The notes: generated by a model not told the origin, from the letters alone. A stretch of 64,000 nt of DNA from Ignavibacteriota bacterium (GCA_026390735.1 JAPLFJ010000052.1:162828-226827); one strand, 5' to 3'; positions 54,088-63,876 are shown, counted from the first letter of the stretch. Translations and numbers: made by a program.

Positions 54088-55050
54088 ATGGACTTTCAGA
54101 TAATTGTTTCAAACATAACTAATCCGACGCTTTTATTCTTCTTACTGGGAATTCTGGCAACTACTGTAAAGAGCGATTTGCAGATACCCGAATCTACAAG
54201 TAAGTTTATTTCTCTGTATTTACTTTTTGCAATTGGGTTTAAAGGCGGCCAGGAACTTGCGAACAGCACCTTTACGAGCGAAATCATTTACTCGATTCTT
54301 TTCGGGCTTCTGATTTCATCACTCATTCCGCTCTATACATTCTTTATCCTGAAAAGAAAAATGACAATAAGCGATGCGGGCGCAGTTGCCGCAACCTACG
54401 GCTCGGTTAGTGCTGTTACTTTTGTTTCTGCGGTTTCATTCCTGGAAACTCAGCAAATATCTTTTAGCGGACATATGGTTGCAGTGATGGCTTTTATGGA
54501 ATCACCTGCAATTATCGTCGGAGTAATTCTGATGTCGAGATACGATAAAGAGTCAGACTCTAAATCAAGTATGGCTTCAATCACAAAACATTCTTTTACA
54601 AACGGTAGCGTATTGTTAATCCTTGGAAGTCTGCTGATTGGATTAATTGCCGACACAAAGCAGGCAGAAGGTATTAAACCATTTACAACCGATATCTTCA
54701 AAGGGTTTCTTGCAATCTTTTTACTGGAAATGGGAATGGTTACTGCCAAACGGTTTTCAGCTTTTAAAAAATATGGTTTATACCTGAGTGTGTTTGCAAT
54801 TCTTATTCCTGCAATCAATGGTTGTGTAGTTGCCTTCGCAAGCAGTCTTGTAACTCACGATATCGGCAATAGATTTATCTTTGCAATACTGGCAGCAAGT
54901 GCCTCGTACATTGCCGTTCCCGCTGCCATGAAACTTGCGGCACCAAAAGCTGACCCGGGTCTTTATATACCAATGGCACTAGGGCTCACTTTCCCTTTTA
55001 ACATTTCTATAGGAATGCCTGTATATTATTCGATTGTTACTCATTTTTAA
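54088..55050 (+). CDS. SbtA-like sodium-dependent bicarbonate transporter family protein
   Basis: Ten or so TM helices in 320 aa, in two inverted-repeat halves. GFKGGQELANSTFTS and the matching GNRFIFAILAASASYIAVPAAMKLA resemble the SbtA substrate-binding regions (formerly DUF897). Imports bicarbonate with Na+ in cyanobacteria; in heterotrophs the substrate is less certain. No SbtB PII-like partner or carbonic anhydrase gene lies beside it. About 50 residues shorter than cyanobacterial SbtA, which lacks-versus-has a cytoplasmic loop between halves. Confidence 0.83.
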   Translation: MDFQIIVSNITNPTLLFFLLGILATTVKSDLQIPESTSKFISLYLLFAIGFKGGQELANSTFTSEIIYSILFGLLISSLIPLYTFFILKRKMTISDAGAVAATYGSVSAVTFVSAVSFLETQQISFSGHMVAVMAFMESPAIIVGVILMSRYDKESDSKSSMASITKHSFTNGSVLLILGSLLIGLIADTKQAEGIKPFTTDIFKGFLAIFLLEMGMVTAKRFSAFKKYGLYLSVFAILIPAINGCVVAFASSLVTHDIGNRFIFAILAASASYIAVPAAMKLAAPKADPGLYIPMALGLTFPFNISIGMPVYYSIVTHF

Positions 55051-55080
55051 ATAAGTTGTTCTTCAAAATCAAATCGAACA

Positions 55081-55166
55081 AAACCCCGTAAGGGGTTTAA
55101 TGTGAATACCCCCGGCGTAGCCGGGGGATCAGAACCAAAAACATCCCAATCCGCCACGGCGGATTG
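55081..55166. repeat. Cluster of three consecutive hairpins
   Basis: Three different perfect inverted repeats lie in 86 bp. The first is AAACCCC/GGGGTTT with loop GTAA (55081-55098). The second is CCCCCGGC/GCCGGGGG with loop GTA (55109-55127). The third is CAATCCGCC/GGCGGATTG with loop AC (55147-55166). The first may end transcription of the SbtA-like gene, but none is followed by a clear T run. The mosaic looks like stacked REP-type repeats. Confidence 0.75.
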
Positions 55167-55269
55167 AACGTCACCTTAATTTCCTCCCCTTTTTTAATAT
55201 CTTGTTATCTTTAAAATAGATAATTTACAGGGACAAAAACATAAATCAGATTATTTAAAATATACCTAT

Positions 55270-56109
55270 ATGAAAGTTAAAACAATTTTAATCGCAGCCT
55301 TTCTTCTGGTCTTTGCTTATCAGACAAATTACTGTTTCGCACAGGAAGAAGATGAATCAAGTGAAAGTATTCTCGAAAGAGAAAACTTCATTCTCACACG
55401 CCGTGCAGGCGGACCTGGTATGAAGATTGTCTTCGATGCTTATTCTAAAGCAGTCGAACAAAAATCTAATATACCTGAAGACAGATCAATCCCCAACAGC
55501 AAAACACGCACAACTAACTGGGTCTCTATTAATCCAGTTGGTATGTTCTATCAGGTAACAAACGCTAACTATATTTCAGGCCGTACTAACTCAATCGCAT
55601 TCCATCCTACTAACGCAAATATATTTTACATTGCAGCGGCACAGGGTGGTGTCTGGAAAACCACAGACGGCGGCGTCAACTGGACAGCACTTACAGACAA
55701 CCTTCCGACTCTTGCTTGTGGAGATATAGTCGTCGACCAGGTTAATCCGAACATTTTATACCTCGGCACAGGCGAACTTAATTATTCAGGCGACAGCCAG
55801 TACGGTAACGGAATTTATAAATCTACGGACGCAGGAACTACCTGGAATCAGATTGCAACAGTCACACAGGTTGGCAACAGATGTTCGTATATGGCAATCG
55901 ACCCTACAAACTCTAACATAGTTTATATGGGCGGTAATAACGGATTCTTTAAATCAACTAACGCAGGTCTCAACTGGAGTAATATGAACGGCGGCACAAA
56001 TGTTAATTGCATAATAATCATTCCGTCTTCTCCGCAAACCATTTACATTACAAACGGCGGCTCAAGCGCAGGACAGATTTTAAAAACCACAGACGCAGGC
56101 ACAACCTAG
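55270..56109 (+). pseudogene. N-terminal part of a T9SS-sorted sortilin/BNR-repeat protein, interrupted by TAG
   Basis: Starts with a signal peptide (residues 1-25) followed by VPS10/sortilin-like repeats (KTTDGGVNWTALTDNLP, KSTDAGTTWNQIA, KSTNAGLNWSNM). It stops at TAG 56107-56109 (codon 280) in the repeat KTTDAGTT*TTLAGGLPTG. Every neighbouring repeat has Trp (TGG) at this place, so one G-to-A change explains the stop. Without the rest, the product lacks its C-terminal sorting signal and would not reach the surface. The full frame would be about 827 residues. Confidence 0.85.
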
Positions 56110-57753
56110 ACAACACTCGCTGGCGGACTTCCGACCGGTATGGGAAGAATTCAACTTGCACTCGCAAAGAGCAATGTAAGCACAGTTTATGCAAGTATCT
56201 CAAATTCAAGCGGTGCACTTGTCGGATTATACAGAACCACAGACGCTGGCACCACCTGGACTGCACAGGCAACTACACCAAACTATCTCAGTTCTCAGGG
56301 ATGGTATGATAATGCAATCGCAGTTAAACCTTCTGACGCAAACTACGTTATAGCAGGCGGACTCGATTGCTATGCATCTACTACTGGTGGAACCGCTCTT
56401 GTTCAGAAATCACAGTGGGGAACATCAAATACGACTTTATTCAGCCACGCAGATATTCACAGACTCGAATACAACGGAAGTATTTTGTACTGCTGTTCCG
56501 ATGGCGGCGTTTATAAATCTACAAACGACGGTACCACCTGGACTGATTTAAACCAGAAACTTTCCACTCTTCAGTATGAAAGTGCTGATTACGACCCGAC
56601 TAATTTGCTTTCATTTCAGGGCGGCTCTCAGGATAATAATAAACAAACAACAACAAACGGCGGTAGCAACTGGATACAGCGTACTACTGGCGACGGCGGT
56701 TATACTATAGTTGACCCCGTAACCCCTGCCTATGTATATGGTCAGTATGTCAACGGCTCTATTCAGCGCTCTGCGAATACAGGCACAAGTTTTACAAACA
56801 TAACACCGAGCGGTTCTACGGGCGGACTTTTCTACAACCCGTATGAAATGGCACCCGGCGACCATAACACAATAGTCTTCGGACGTGCAGATATATGGAA
56901 GACCACTAACGCTCAAACAGCAACTACTTCAAGCGGCTGGACTCAGATTGCAACCACAACAATCGTTGGCGGAAGTGTTTCTGCAATCGGCATCAGCGCT
57001 ACGGACATTAATAAAATTTATATCGGAACATCGAACGGAAGAATTCTTGTAACAACCGATAACGGCGCAAACTGGTCTGTGCAGGCTGGCTATCCATACG
57101 TAAGTGATTTCATCGTCGATAACACAAACGACAATATCTGCTATGCCACACTCGGCGGCACGGGCACGACACACGTACTTAAAACTATTAACGGTGGACT
57201 TAACTGGACTAACATCACAGGCAATCTTCCGAACATTGCAGCAAACTCTATAGTTATGCGCACACTTTCTCCGAGAATGCTGTTCGTCGGAACAGACTTC
57301 GGAGTCTTCCAGTCAACTAACGATGGTGCAAACTGGATTTCATTCAGCAGCGGACTTCCAATGGTCGAAGTCTATGATATGAAGTACAAACAAACCATCG
57401 GAATGATTCTCGTCGCAACACACGGCAGAGGCTGCTGGACGTTCGACCTTAATTCAACACTCGGCATCGACCCGTTCGGCGAAATCCCAGCACAGTATAA
57501 ACTCTCGCAGAATTATCCGAACCCGTTTAACCCTGTCACGAACATCGCATTCGATATTCCGAAGTACAACAGCGTTAAACTTGAAATCTATGATATGAGC
57601 GGAAAGAAAATAGAAGAACTTGTAAACCAGAATCTGAACGCAGGACACTATCAGGTGCAATGGGATGCTTCAAAGTATTCCAGCGGTGCGTACGTTTCAA
57701 AACTCACAACACCGGATTATTCAGCAACAGCAAAAATGATTCTGATTAAATAA
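56110..57753 (+). pseudogene. C-terminal part of the interrupted T9SS-sorted BNR-repeat protein
   Basis: Continues the same frame after the TAG without any shift; the first internal Met is at 56140. More sortilin/BNR blades follow (RTTDAGTTWTAQ, KSTNDGTTWTDLN, TTDNGANWSVQ, QSTNDGANWISFS). The protein closes with a type-A T9SS domain: KLSQNYPNPFNPVTNIAFDI, LEIYDMSGKKIEELV and KYSSGAYV. The unbroken frame over 548 codons and normal codon use argue that the interruption is very recent or a sequencing error. Confidence 0.85.
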
Positions 57754-57780
57754 ATCTTATCTTATAAAGTATTATAATAT

Positions 57781-57801
57781 AAAGGGGGCGAAAGCCCCTT
57801 T
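57781..57801 (+). terminator. Probable terminator after the T9SS cargo gene
   Basis: Hairpin AAAGGGG/CCCCTTT with a GCGAAAG loop, 27 bp after the stop codon. The plus-strand T run is short (TTTGG), so it may be weak. Confidence 0.7.
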
Positions 57802-57901
57802 GGTGTTTTAAGGTTTTCAAAAAGCAATATTAAATCTGTGGTATTAAATAATAATAGAAATCCGTATTTTTAAAAAAGAATTACTCCAAATATTAATATA
57901 A

Positions 57902-59323
57902 TTGAAATCAACCAATATACATACTGCTAATCTCCATACTACCTTTTCGAGTGTCCTTAAGGGATTGATAGTTGTATCATTTGTGTTGTTCTTATCAGCA
58001 GCAGGATTTCAGGATAAATTTACATCAGGCTGGCAGTTGCAGGTATTGCCTGACATTGGAAATCAGAATGTCGCAGGCATTGAATTCCTTGATTCGTTAA
58101 ACGGATTTTTTATAACTAATAATACTACTATAACAGATCCAAGCTATGTTTGTAGAACCACTAACGGCGGCAGTAATTGGTTTATGGTATATAAAGACAA
58201 AAAAGATTACTTCAAAATAAAATTTGCAAATAAATTAACAGGTTATATATGTGGTGGTTACAACAGTTATAATGGTAATATATTAAAAAGTACTAATGGA
58301 GGATTCAATTGGTATTCAACTGGTATAGCTCCTTCTTTGTGGATTGATGATATAAGTGTGTTAAATGCTGATACACTTTGGTTTGCAAGTGATATAGATT
58401 TTGAAGGTGGCTTGTACCTCAGCACAAATGGCGGACAAAACTGGGAAAATAAATATAACAGTTTTGGTCAGAACCCTGATAAAATATATATGGTAAATAA
58501 AAATCTGGGTTTTATGAGTTGCAACCAAAAATACACAGGCAGGACAACAAATGGAGGAGTGAATTGGCAAATAACACCTGATGATTCAGCTTTCAGATAT
58601 ATAGCTTTTTCAGATTCTTTGAATGGATGGAAATCTTTTGTTAATTTACAGAAAACAACAGACGGAGGAATTACATGGTTCTGGCAAAAACTACCAACAG
58701 TTCCAGGAGCTTCTTATAACCATAAGATTGCAATGAGTTTTTATACTTTTAATAAAGATACTGTATTTGCAGTTGGTGGTGGGTTTGCATATGGTAATAC
58801 TTTAGAAAAAGGCTTAGTATATAAAACAACAAATGGCGGCTTAAACTGGGGATATCAAATACCTGACACAAGTTACGGAGTTTTGGGAATGAATTTCATA
58901 ACTTTTGTATCAACGAAAAAAGGATGGGCATTTTCTGAAGGACTAACATTTATTACTCCTCAAAAATATATCTTTACGACATCAGGTGGTAATGATACAA
59001 CATACTATACAAGCATAGCAAATGAAAATCAAATACTTCCAAAAGATTATGTACTAGGGCAGAACTACCCAAACCCATTTAATTCATCGACAATTATCAA
59101 TTATCAATTATCAAAACCAAGTTTCACAAGAATAAAAATATACAACATTACCGGAAAGGAAGTAGCTGTATTAGTAAACAAACAGAAGACAGCCGGTAAA
59201 TATCAAATTACTTTCAATGCGGAAAGTCTTCCAAGCGGAATATATTTCTACACTTTAGAACTGAGCAGTAATAGTTCAAGCAAAATTCTTTCGGAAACGA
59301 AAAGAATGATGCTGATTAAATAA
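57902..59323 (+). CDS. T9SS-sorted YCF48/BNR-repeat exported protein
   Basis: TTG start at 57902, then a hydrophobic export segment at residues ~19-36. The body contains at least six YCF48/BNR-type repeats (RTTNGGSNWFMVY, KSTNGGFNWYSTG, LSTNGGQNWENK, RTTNGGVNWQIT, KTTDGGITWFWQ, KTTNGGLNWGYQ). The C-terminus is a type-A sorting domain (LGQNYPNPFNSSTIINYQL, IKIYNITGKEVAVLV, SLPSGIYFYTLEL). It is visibly more AT-rich than the interrupted cargo gene before it, although the repeat class is the same. Surface function unknown. Confidence 0.84.
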   Translation: MKSTNIHTANLHTTFSSVLKGLIVVSFVLFLSAAGFQDKFTSGWQLQVLPDIGNQNVAGIEFLDSLNGFFITNNTTITDPSYVCRTTNGGSNWFMVYKDKKDYFKIKFANKLTGYICGGYNSYNGNILKSTNGGFNWYSTGIAPSLWIDDISVLNADTLWFASDIDFEGGLYLSTNGGQNWENKYNSFGQNPDKIYMVNKNLGFMSCNQKYTGRTTNGGVNWQITPDDSAFRYIAFSDSLNGWKSFVNLQKTTDGGITWFWQKLPTVPGASYNHKIAMSFYTFNKDTVFAVGGGFAYGNTLEKGLVYKTTNGGLNWGYQIPDTSYGVLGMNFITFVSTKKGWAFSEGLTFITPQKYIFTTSGGNDTTYYTSIANENQILPKDYVLGQNYPNPFNSSTIINYQLSKPSFTRIKIYNITGKEVAVLVNKQKTAGKYQITFNAESLPSGIYFYTLELSSNSSSKILSETKRMMLIK

Positions 59324-59342
59324 GGAACAGTTTTCATAAAGC

Positions 59343-59374
59343 AAAAGAGGTTGGCTAATCGCCAACCTCTTTTT
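59343..59374. terminator. Bidirectional rho-independent terminator
   Basis: A perfect 13-bp stem, AAAAGAGGTTGGC/GCCAACCTCTTTT, with loop TAATC and flanking A and T runs. It separates the T9SS cargo (+) from citrate synthase (-). Confidence 0.9.
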
Positions 59375-59446
59375 GTTTATACTATTCTAAATCTTATCAG
59401 TGTAAATCTGTTCTAAATCAGTTCGTATCAGTGTGCGCTCTTAAAT

Positions 59447-60778
59447 CTACTTTCCCTTTTCTTCTTTCTTTTCTTCTTTTGGTTTTTCTGCTGCTGCTTT
59501 CTTCTTTGCAGAAAGGTTTTTCTTCAGCCATTCTGTTGTTACTGACTTCGGTCTGATTATAGGTCTGCCTAATGCACGGTTTAATATCAGCTGTGCGGAT
59601 AAGCCGAGTATTCTCGATACCGAGAACAGTACTGTGTAATAATCGTACTCCGTCAGTCCGTAGTAGTGAAGCAGTGCGCCGCTCGATGCGTCAACGTTTG
59701 GCCACGGGTCTTTTGCCTTGCCGCCTTCCATAAGTATTTTTGGAACGATGTTGAATAACTGTTTTACTATTCCGAATATTTCGTCGTCCGGTAAGTGTTT
59801 GTTTCCGAAGTTTACGAATGCAGTGAATCTTGGGTCGGTTACTCTGAGTACTGCATGTCCGTATCCTGAAATTACTTTCTTGTTGTTCAGAAGATTAATG
59901 CAGTATTCTTTTATTTCTGCGTCTGTTGGTGTATGTCCGATGTCGTCTCTGAGTTTTACTATGAACCTTAAGCATTCCTGATTCGCAAGTCCGTGTAGTG
60001 GTCCTGCAAGTCCGTTCAAACCGCCGCTGATTGAGAAATAAATATCTGACAGTGCAGAGTTAATCGTCTGTGTTGCCATAGCACTTACGTTACCGCCTTC
60101 GTGGTCGCAGTGCAGTACCATATAAAGTCTCATCAGGTCTGCGAACGAACCGTCCAGGTCTTCCGTGCCGAGCAGTCTTGCAAAGTTTGCTGCCCAGTCT
60201 AAACTGTTGTCGGGATTTATCCTCGGACCTTTTGTAAATTTTCTTCTGTAGATGTATGCCGCAATAATAGGAATACGTGCAATGAGGTTAAGTGCATCCC
60301 AGAGCATAGGTTCCCACAGCATATCTTTCGGCATTCCTTCTTCGTATCTTTTTCTGAAGAAAGATTCGTTTTCCATAACGAGCACTGCCGAGTTCAGCAC
60401 TACCATCGGATGTGTTTCAATCGGTAATGCGTTGATTGTGTTCCATACGTAGAAAGGAACGTCGCTTCTTCTTTTCAGTTCCCACTGAAGGTCTTCGAGG
60501 GCTTCGTCGTTCGGAAGCTCACCTGTAAGAAGCAGATAAAAAATTTCTTCCGGAAGTTTATCAACAAGGTCAAGAATAGGAATACCCCTGATAATAAGCC
60601 CTGTGTCAAGACCTACTTCAGATGTATCGCAAATCAGTGCCTTGATACCGCGCATACCGCCGAACACCTGTTCTGTTGTTACTTCGCCAAGTGATTCATT
60701 CGGCCCTAAAGCAAAAACTTCGGCCGACTCTTTTCTTAATCCCGGAATTAATTCCGCGAGTCTGTCTCTGAGAATCAT
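59447..60778 (-). CDS. Citrate synthase
   Basis: Condenses acetyl-CoA and oxaloacetate to citrate, the entry step of the TCA cycle. The catalytic residues are in LHCDHEGGNVSA (His), GPLHGLANQE (His) and WPNVDASSGALLHYYGL (Asp). Sequence style, including GMRGIKALICDTSEVGLD and IRGIPI, resembles the mitochondrial/eukaryotic-type enzyme rather than the hexameric E. coli GltA. At 443 aa it is normal except for a ~20-residue C-terminal tail made almost only of Lys, Glu and Ala. Monocistronic, with a terminator just downstream. Confidence 0.94.
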   Translation of the reverse strand: MILRDRLAELIPGLRKESAEVFALGPNESLGEVTTEQVFGGMRGIKALICDTSEVGLDTGLIIRGIPILDLVDKLPEEIFYLLLTGELPNDEALEDLQWELKRRSDVPFYVWNTINALPIETHPMVVLNSAVLVMENESFFRKRYEEGMPKDMLWEPMLWDALNLIARIPIIAAYIYRRKFTKGPRINPDNSLDWAANFARLLGTEDLDGSFADLMRLYMVLHCDHEGGNVSAMATQTINSALSDIYFSISGGLNGLAGPLHGLANQECLRFIVKLRDDIGHTPTDAEIKEYCINLLNNKKVISGYGHAVLRVTDPRFTAFVNFGNKHLPDDEIFGIVKQLFNIVPKILMEGGKAKDPWPNVDASSGALLHYYGLTEYDYYTVLFSVSRILGLSAQLILNRALGRPIIRPKSVTTEWLKKNLSAKKKAAAEKPKEEKKEEKGK

Positions 60779-60922
60779 ATCTTATGTTTTAAATTTTTCT
60801 AAATATCGTAATAAATAGTCAAGAAAGAATTTCTTCTATGCAAAACTATTAAAATTGAATTAATAGCATATTAGTATTAATTTAACGTATACACAATTTA
60901 AAGTTTTAATTTTAAATATAAT

Positions 60923-61597
60923 ATGAAAATCAAATTTCACGGACACGCTTTTGTCGAGGTCGATACTGGCAAATATATAATTCTGATTGACCCTTTTGTC
61001 ACGGGTAATCCTGATTGTGACGTTAAACTCGAAGATGTGAAGTGCAACTTCATTATCCCTACTCACGGTCACGGAGATAATTTCGGCGATACTATCGAAC
61101 TTGCAAAAAGAAACAACGCAACGGTTATCGGTATGTACGAAGTTGCTAACCACTGCGGGGCGCAGGGGGTTACCGCACACCCGATGAATACGGGCGGCGG
61201 ATTTAACTTTCCTTTTGGGAGAGTAAAACTTACTATTGCACATCATTCGTCTTCGTTCCCCGACGGTACTTACGCGGGCGACGCACACGGCGTTCTGATT
61301 ACTGTCGGCGATAAAACTTTCTATCAGGCAGGCGATACTGCACTGTTCTACGATATGAAACTTCTGGGCGAGATGTACAAGATAGACGCAGCGTTCCTCC
61401 CGATCGGCGATGATTTCACGATGGGTGTTGATGATGCAGTGAAAGCCGTTGAGTTTATTCAGCCGCGGATTGTTGTGCCGATACACTATAACACTTTCGA
61501 TATCATTAAATCCGATGCGAATGATTTTAAACGCAAGGTGGAATCTATCGGAAAGAAATGTGTTATTATGAAAGCCGGAGATGTTTTAGAAATTTAA
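60923..61597 (+). CDS. UPF0173-type metal-dependent hydrolase (MBL fold)
   Basis: A 224-aa metallo-beta-lactamase-fold protein of the YtkL-like UPF0173 family. MKIKFHGHAFVEVD, IDPFVTGNPD, the metal motif IPTHGHGDNFGD (HxHxD), FYQAGDTALFYDM and VPIHYNTFD provide the ligands in order. The family is conserved but its substrate is uncertain. Followed 15 bp later by parA, so it may share its transcript. Confidence 0.9.
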   Translation: MKIKFHGHAFVEVDTGKYIILIDPFVTGNPDCDVKLEDVKCNFIIPTHGHGDNFGDTIELAKRNNATVIGMYEVANHCGAQGVTAHPMNTGGGFNFPFGRVKLTIAHHSSSFPDGTYAGDAHGVLITVGDKTFYQAGDTALFYDMKLLGEMYKIDAAFLPIGDDFTMGVDDAVKAVEFIQPRIVVPIHYNTFDIIKSDANDFKRKVESIGKKCVIMKAGDVLEI

Positions 61598-61612
61598 GAG
61601 AAAAATCATTTA

Positions 61613-62404
61613 TTGCAGAAAATAATATCTATATCGAATCAGAAAGGCGGTGTCGGAAAAACCACCACTGCCGTTAATCTTTCGTCGTGTATTGCAAACC
61701 TCGGTATTAAAACTTTATTGATTGATATCGACCCGCAGGCAAATGCCACAACGGGTATAGGGCTTGAACCGAAAGATGACGGCAACAGCATTTATGAAAT
61801 TCTTGTGAGCGATAAAAAAGCAAAGGACGTAGTACAACCGACACAGATAGAAAATCTTTATATTATAAAATCCAACATAAACCTTGTTGCCGCCGAACTC
61901 GAACTCGTTACACTCGAGAACAGGGAAAGCATTCTGCGTACTAAACTTGCAGAACTTGCCAATGCTGACAGCGGCTATGACTTCAGGTTTATATTTATAG
62001 ATTGTCCTCCTTCTCTTGGGCTGATTACAATCAACTCGCTGAATGCGGCAGACACGGTTTTGATTCCCGTTCAGTGTGAGTACTATGCGCTGGAAGGACT
62101 CTCGGCACTGCTGAACACAATCAAGATGGTAAAGAATTCTTATAACCCGCCTTTAAGCATCGAGGGATATTTGCTGACTATGTTCGATTCAAGACTTAAA
62201 CTTGCGAATCAGGTTGAGACTGAACTCAGGAAGTATTTCGGAGAAAAAGTTTTTGACACAAAGATATCGAGGAATGTGAAAATCGGTGAGGCGCCGAGTT
62301 ACGGCAAGCCGATAGTTGAGTATGACCCGTATTCACTGGGCGCGAAGCACTATGCAGACTTGGCAGAGGAATTTGTTTTAAGAAATAAAATTACGGAAAA
62401 TTAA
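61613..62404 (+). CDS. parA: Chromosome-partitioning ATPase ParA (Soj)
   Basis: Deviant-Walker ATPase that drives segregation of ParB-parS complexes. ISNQKGGVGKTTTAVNLSS carries the signature Lys (K11) and Walker Lys (K16). LIDIDPQANATTG and FIDCPPSLGLITINSL are the next motifs, and VPVQCEYYALEGLS follows. No N-terminal DNA-binding extension, so it is the chromosomal Soj type. Start is TTG 61613, right before the first strand. parB begins three bases after the stop codon. Confidence 0.95.
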   Translation: MQKIISISNQKGGVGKTTTAVNLSSCIANLGIKTLLIDIDPQANATTGIGLEPKDDGNSIYEILVSDKKAKDVVQPTQIENLYIIKSNINLVAAELELVTLENRESILRTKLAELANADSGYDFRFIFIDCPPSLGLITINSLNAADTVLIPVQCEYYALEGLSALLNTIKMVKNSYNPPLSIEGYLLTMFDSRLKLANQVETELRKYFGEKVFDTKISRNVKIGEAPSYGKPIVEYDPYSLGAKHYADLAEEFVLRNKITEN

Positions 62405-62407
62405 AAT

Positions 62408-63313
62408 ATGGATACAAGAGGCGGATTAGGCAAAGGACTGTCGGCACTTTTTGAGAATAAAAAGATTGACCCGAATAACGTAACGGGTGAAACCGCAAAG
62501 ACTGTTACAACGAACGAGCAGCTGCTTATAGAGATAGAGAAAATCAGACAGAATCCTTATCAGCCGAGAGAAGATTTCGACGAGGAAAAGCTGAAGGAAC
62601 TTTCGGATTCGATTAAGCAGAAGGGCGTGCTTCAGCCTGTTACGGTGATGGCAGCGAAAGACGGCAACGGGTTCATACTGATATCGGGTGAGCGCCGCCT
62701 GCGTGCGTCTGTGCTCGCTGGACTGAAAAAGATACCTGCGTATGTTTACAACACAACGGACGACAGCAGAGAAAACCTGCTTGAACTTGCACTGATTGAA
62801 AACGTACAGCGCGCAGACCTTAATCCGATGGAACTCTCGGACTCGTACCAGCGCCTTATTGACGACTGCAACCTAACTCAGGAACAGATATCTGCTAAGG
62901 TTTCAAAGCAAAGAAGCACGGTTGCAAATTTTTTAAGACTGCAGAAACTTCCTGTTGAAATAAAAGTATCGCTCCGCAAGAATGAAATCACGGAGGGACA
63001 CGCAAGAGGAATACTCCGCGTTGACGACCCTGCCGCACAACTTGTACTGTGGAAAAAGATAATGCAGGAAAAGGTTACTGTGCGCGAACTTGAAAATATG
63101 ACGAAAGGCACTGCAAAAACAAAGAAGAAGAAATCATCATCGGGGAAACCGCCGCTGGATTCGTACCTTCAGGAAGTGGAAAACCAACTTCGTGTATTTT
63201 TCGGTACAAGAGTAACGATAAAGGCAAAGACAAAGCAAACGGGCGAAATCGTGATAGATTATTTCTCGAATGAAGACCTTGAAAGAATTATAGAACTAAG
63301 CGAAAGAAGATAA
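62408..63313 (+). CDS. parB: Chromosome-partitioning protein ParB (Spo0J)
   Basis: CTP-dependent clamp that loads at parS. The N-terminal [15 protein letters not shown] contains the Arg/Lys segment that stimulates ParA. The CTPase core has [24 protein letters not shown] and [18 protein letters not shown]. The helix-turn-helix region includes [29 protein letters not shown]-terminal dimerisation part ends near 300. Length is normal. Its cognate sites are probably the two parS copies at 41.8 kb. Confidence 0.95.
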   Translation: MDTRGGLGKGLSALFENKKIDPNNVTGETAKTVTTNEQLLIEIEKIRQNPYQPREDFDEEKLKELSDSIKQKGVLQPVTVMAAKDGNGFILISGERRLRASVLAGLKKIPAYVYNTTDDSRENLLELALIENVQRADLNPMELSDSYQRLIDDCNLTQEQISAKVSKQRSTVANFLRLQKLPVEIKVSLRKNEITEGHARGILRVDDPAAQLVLWKKIMQEKVTVRELENMTKGTAKTKKKKSSSGKPPLDSYLQEVENQLRVFFGTRVTIKAKTKQTGEIVIDYFSNEDLERIIELSERR

Positions 63314-63332
63314 ATTAAATTATATTAATAGT

Positions 63333-63767
63333 ATGAAGAAGAAATTATTTACAGACAAAGCCCCGAAACCAATCGGACCATATTCACAGGCAGTACAATA
63401 CAACGGATTAAAAATAAAGAGCGGCGGGTTTGAATCTGCTATCCGCGAAGCGATAGAATACAAAGGACTAATATTCACGTCGGGACAGATTCCGCTTGGC
63501 GCAGACGGTGCAATAGTATCGGACGACATCAAAGAACAGACACGTTCGGTATGCAATCACCTGAAGACACTGCTTGAGGAAAGCGGGACTTCAATCGCAA
63601 ACGTTCTGAAGACAACCGTCTTCTTAAAAGATATGAATGACTTTGCGGCAATGAACGAAGTCTACAATGAATTCTTTGGTGACTCCGCACCAGCGCGAAG
63701 TACTATAGAGGTGGCGCGTCTTCCGAAGGATGCGAAGGTAGAAATCGAAGTCATCGCACACACATAA
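63333..63767 (+). CDS. RidA-family protein with an N-terminal insertion
   Basis: Resembles RidA, which hydrolyses reactive enamine/imine intermediates. [12 protein letters not shown], then [30 protein letters not shown] and the C-terminal [20 protein letters not shown] with the substrate Arg are present. Between [10 protein letters not shown] and [14 protein letters not shown] there is an extra segment of about 18 residues ([15 protein letters not shown]) not found in the usual ~126-aa protein. It lies in the first hairpin near the trimer cleft. Downstream of parB by 19 bp. Confidence 0.88.
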   Translation: MKKKLFTDKAPKPIGPYSQAVQYNGLKIKSGGFESAIREAIEYKGLIFTSGQIPLGADGAIVSDDIKEQTRSVCNHLKTLLEESGTSIANVLKTTVFLKDMNDFAAMNEVYNEFFGDSAPARSTIEVARLPKDAKVEIEVIAHT

Positions 63768-63774
63768 AAATTTT

Positions 63775-63876
63775 AGATTCCCCTCTATGTATTTGGTTGT
63801 ATTAAGCCTGGTTTTAAAAGACTCCCCTCCTTAGTGGTTGTCGTATTAAGCCTGGTTTTAAAAGATTCCCCTCCTT
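63775..63876. repeat. 44-bp tandem repeat, about 2.3 copies
   Basis: Units begin at 63775, 63819 and 63863, each with AGAYTCCCCTC. The first two units share ATTAAGCCTGGTTTTAAA at their ends and differ in the middle; the third keeps only its first part. The copy boundaries suggest slipped duplication. No gene is visible from 63768 to the window end. Confidence 0.75.

Noticed and set aside
18588..56109. UAG reassigned to an amino acid in this organism
   Set aside because: Several intact genes end in TAG at the normal family length (methyltransferase, hydrolase, sensor kinase, glycosyltransferase, MscS, T9SS cargo), so UAG is a working stop.
60860..61486. 208-aa minus-strand frame opposite the UPF0173 gene
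   Set aside because: The opposite strand carries all metal-binding motifs of the MBL family; this frame reads as low-quality sequence rich in Cys, His and Arg.
63775..63876. Start of a CRISPR array
   Set aside because: Units are 44 bp end to end with degenerate similarity over most of their length, no constant repeat with unique spacers, and no cas gene is present.
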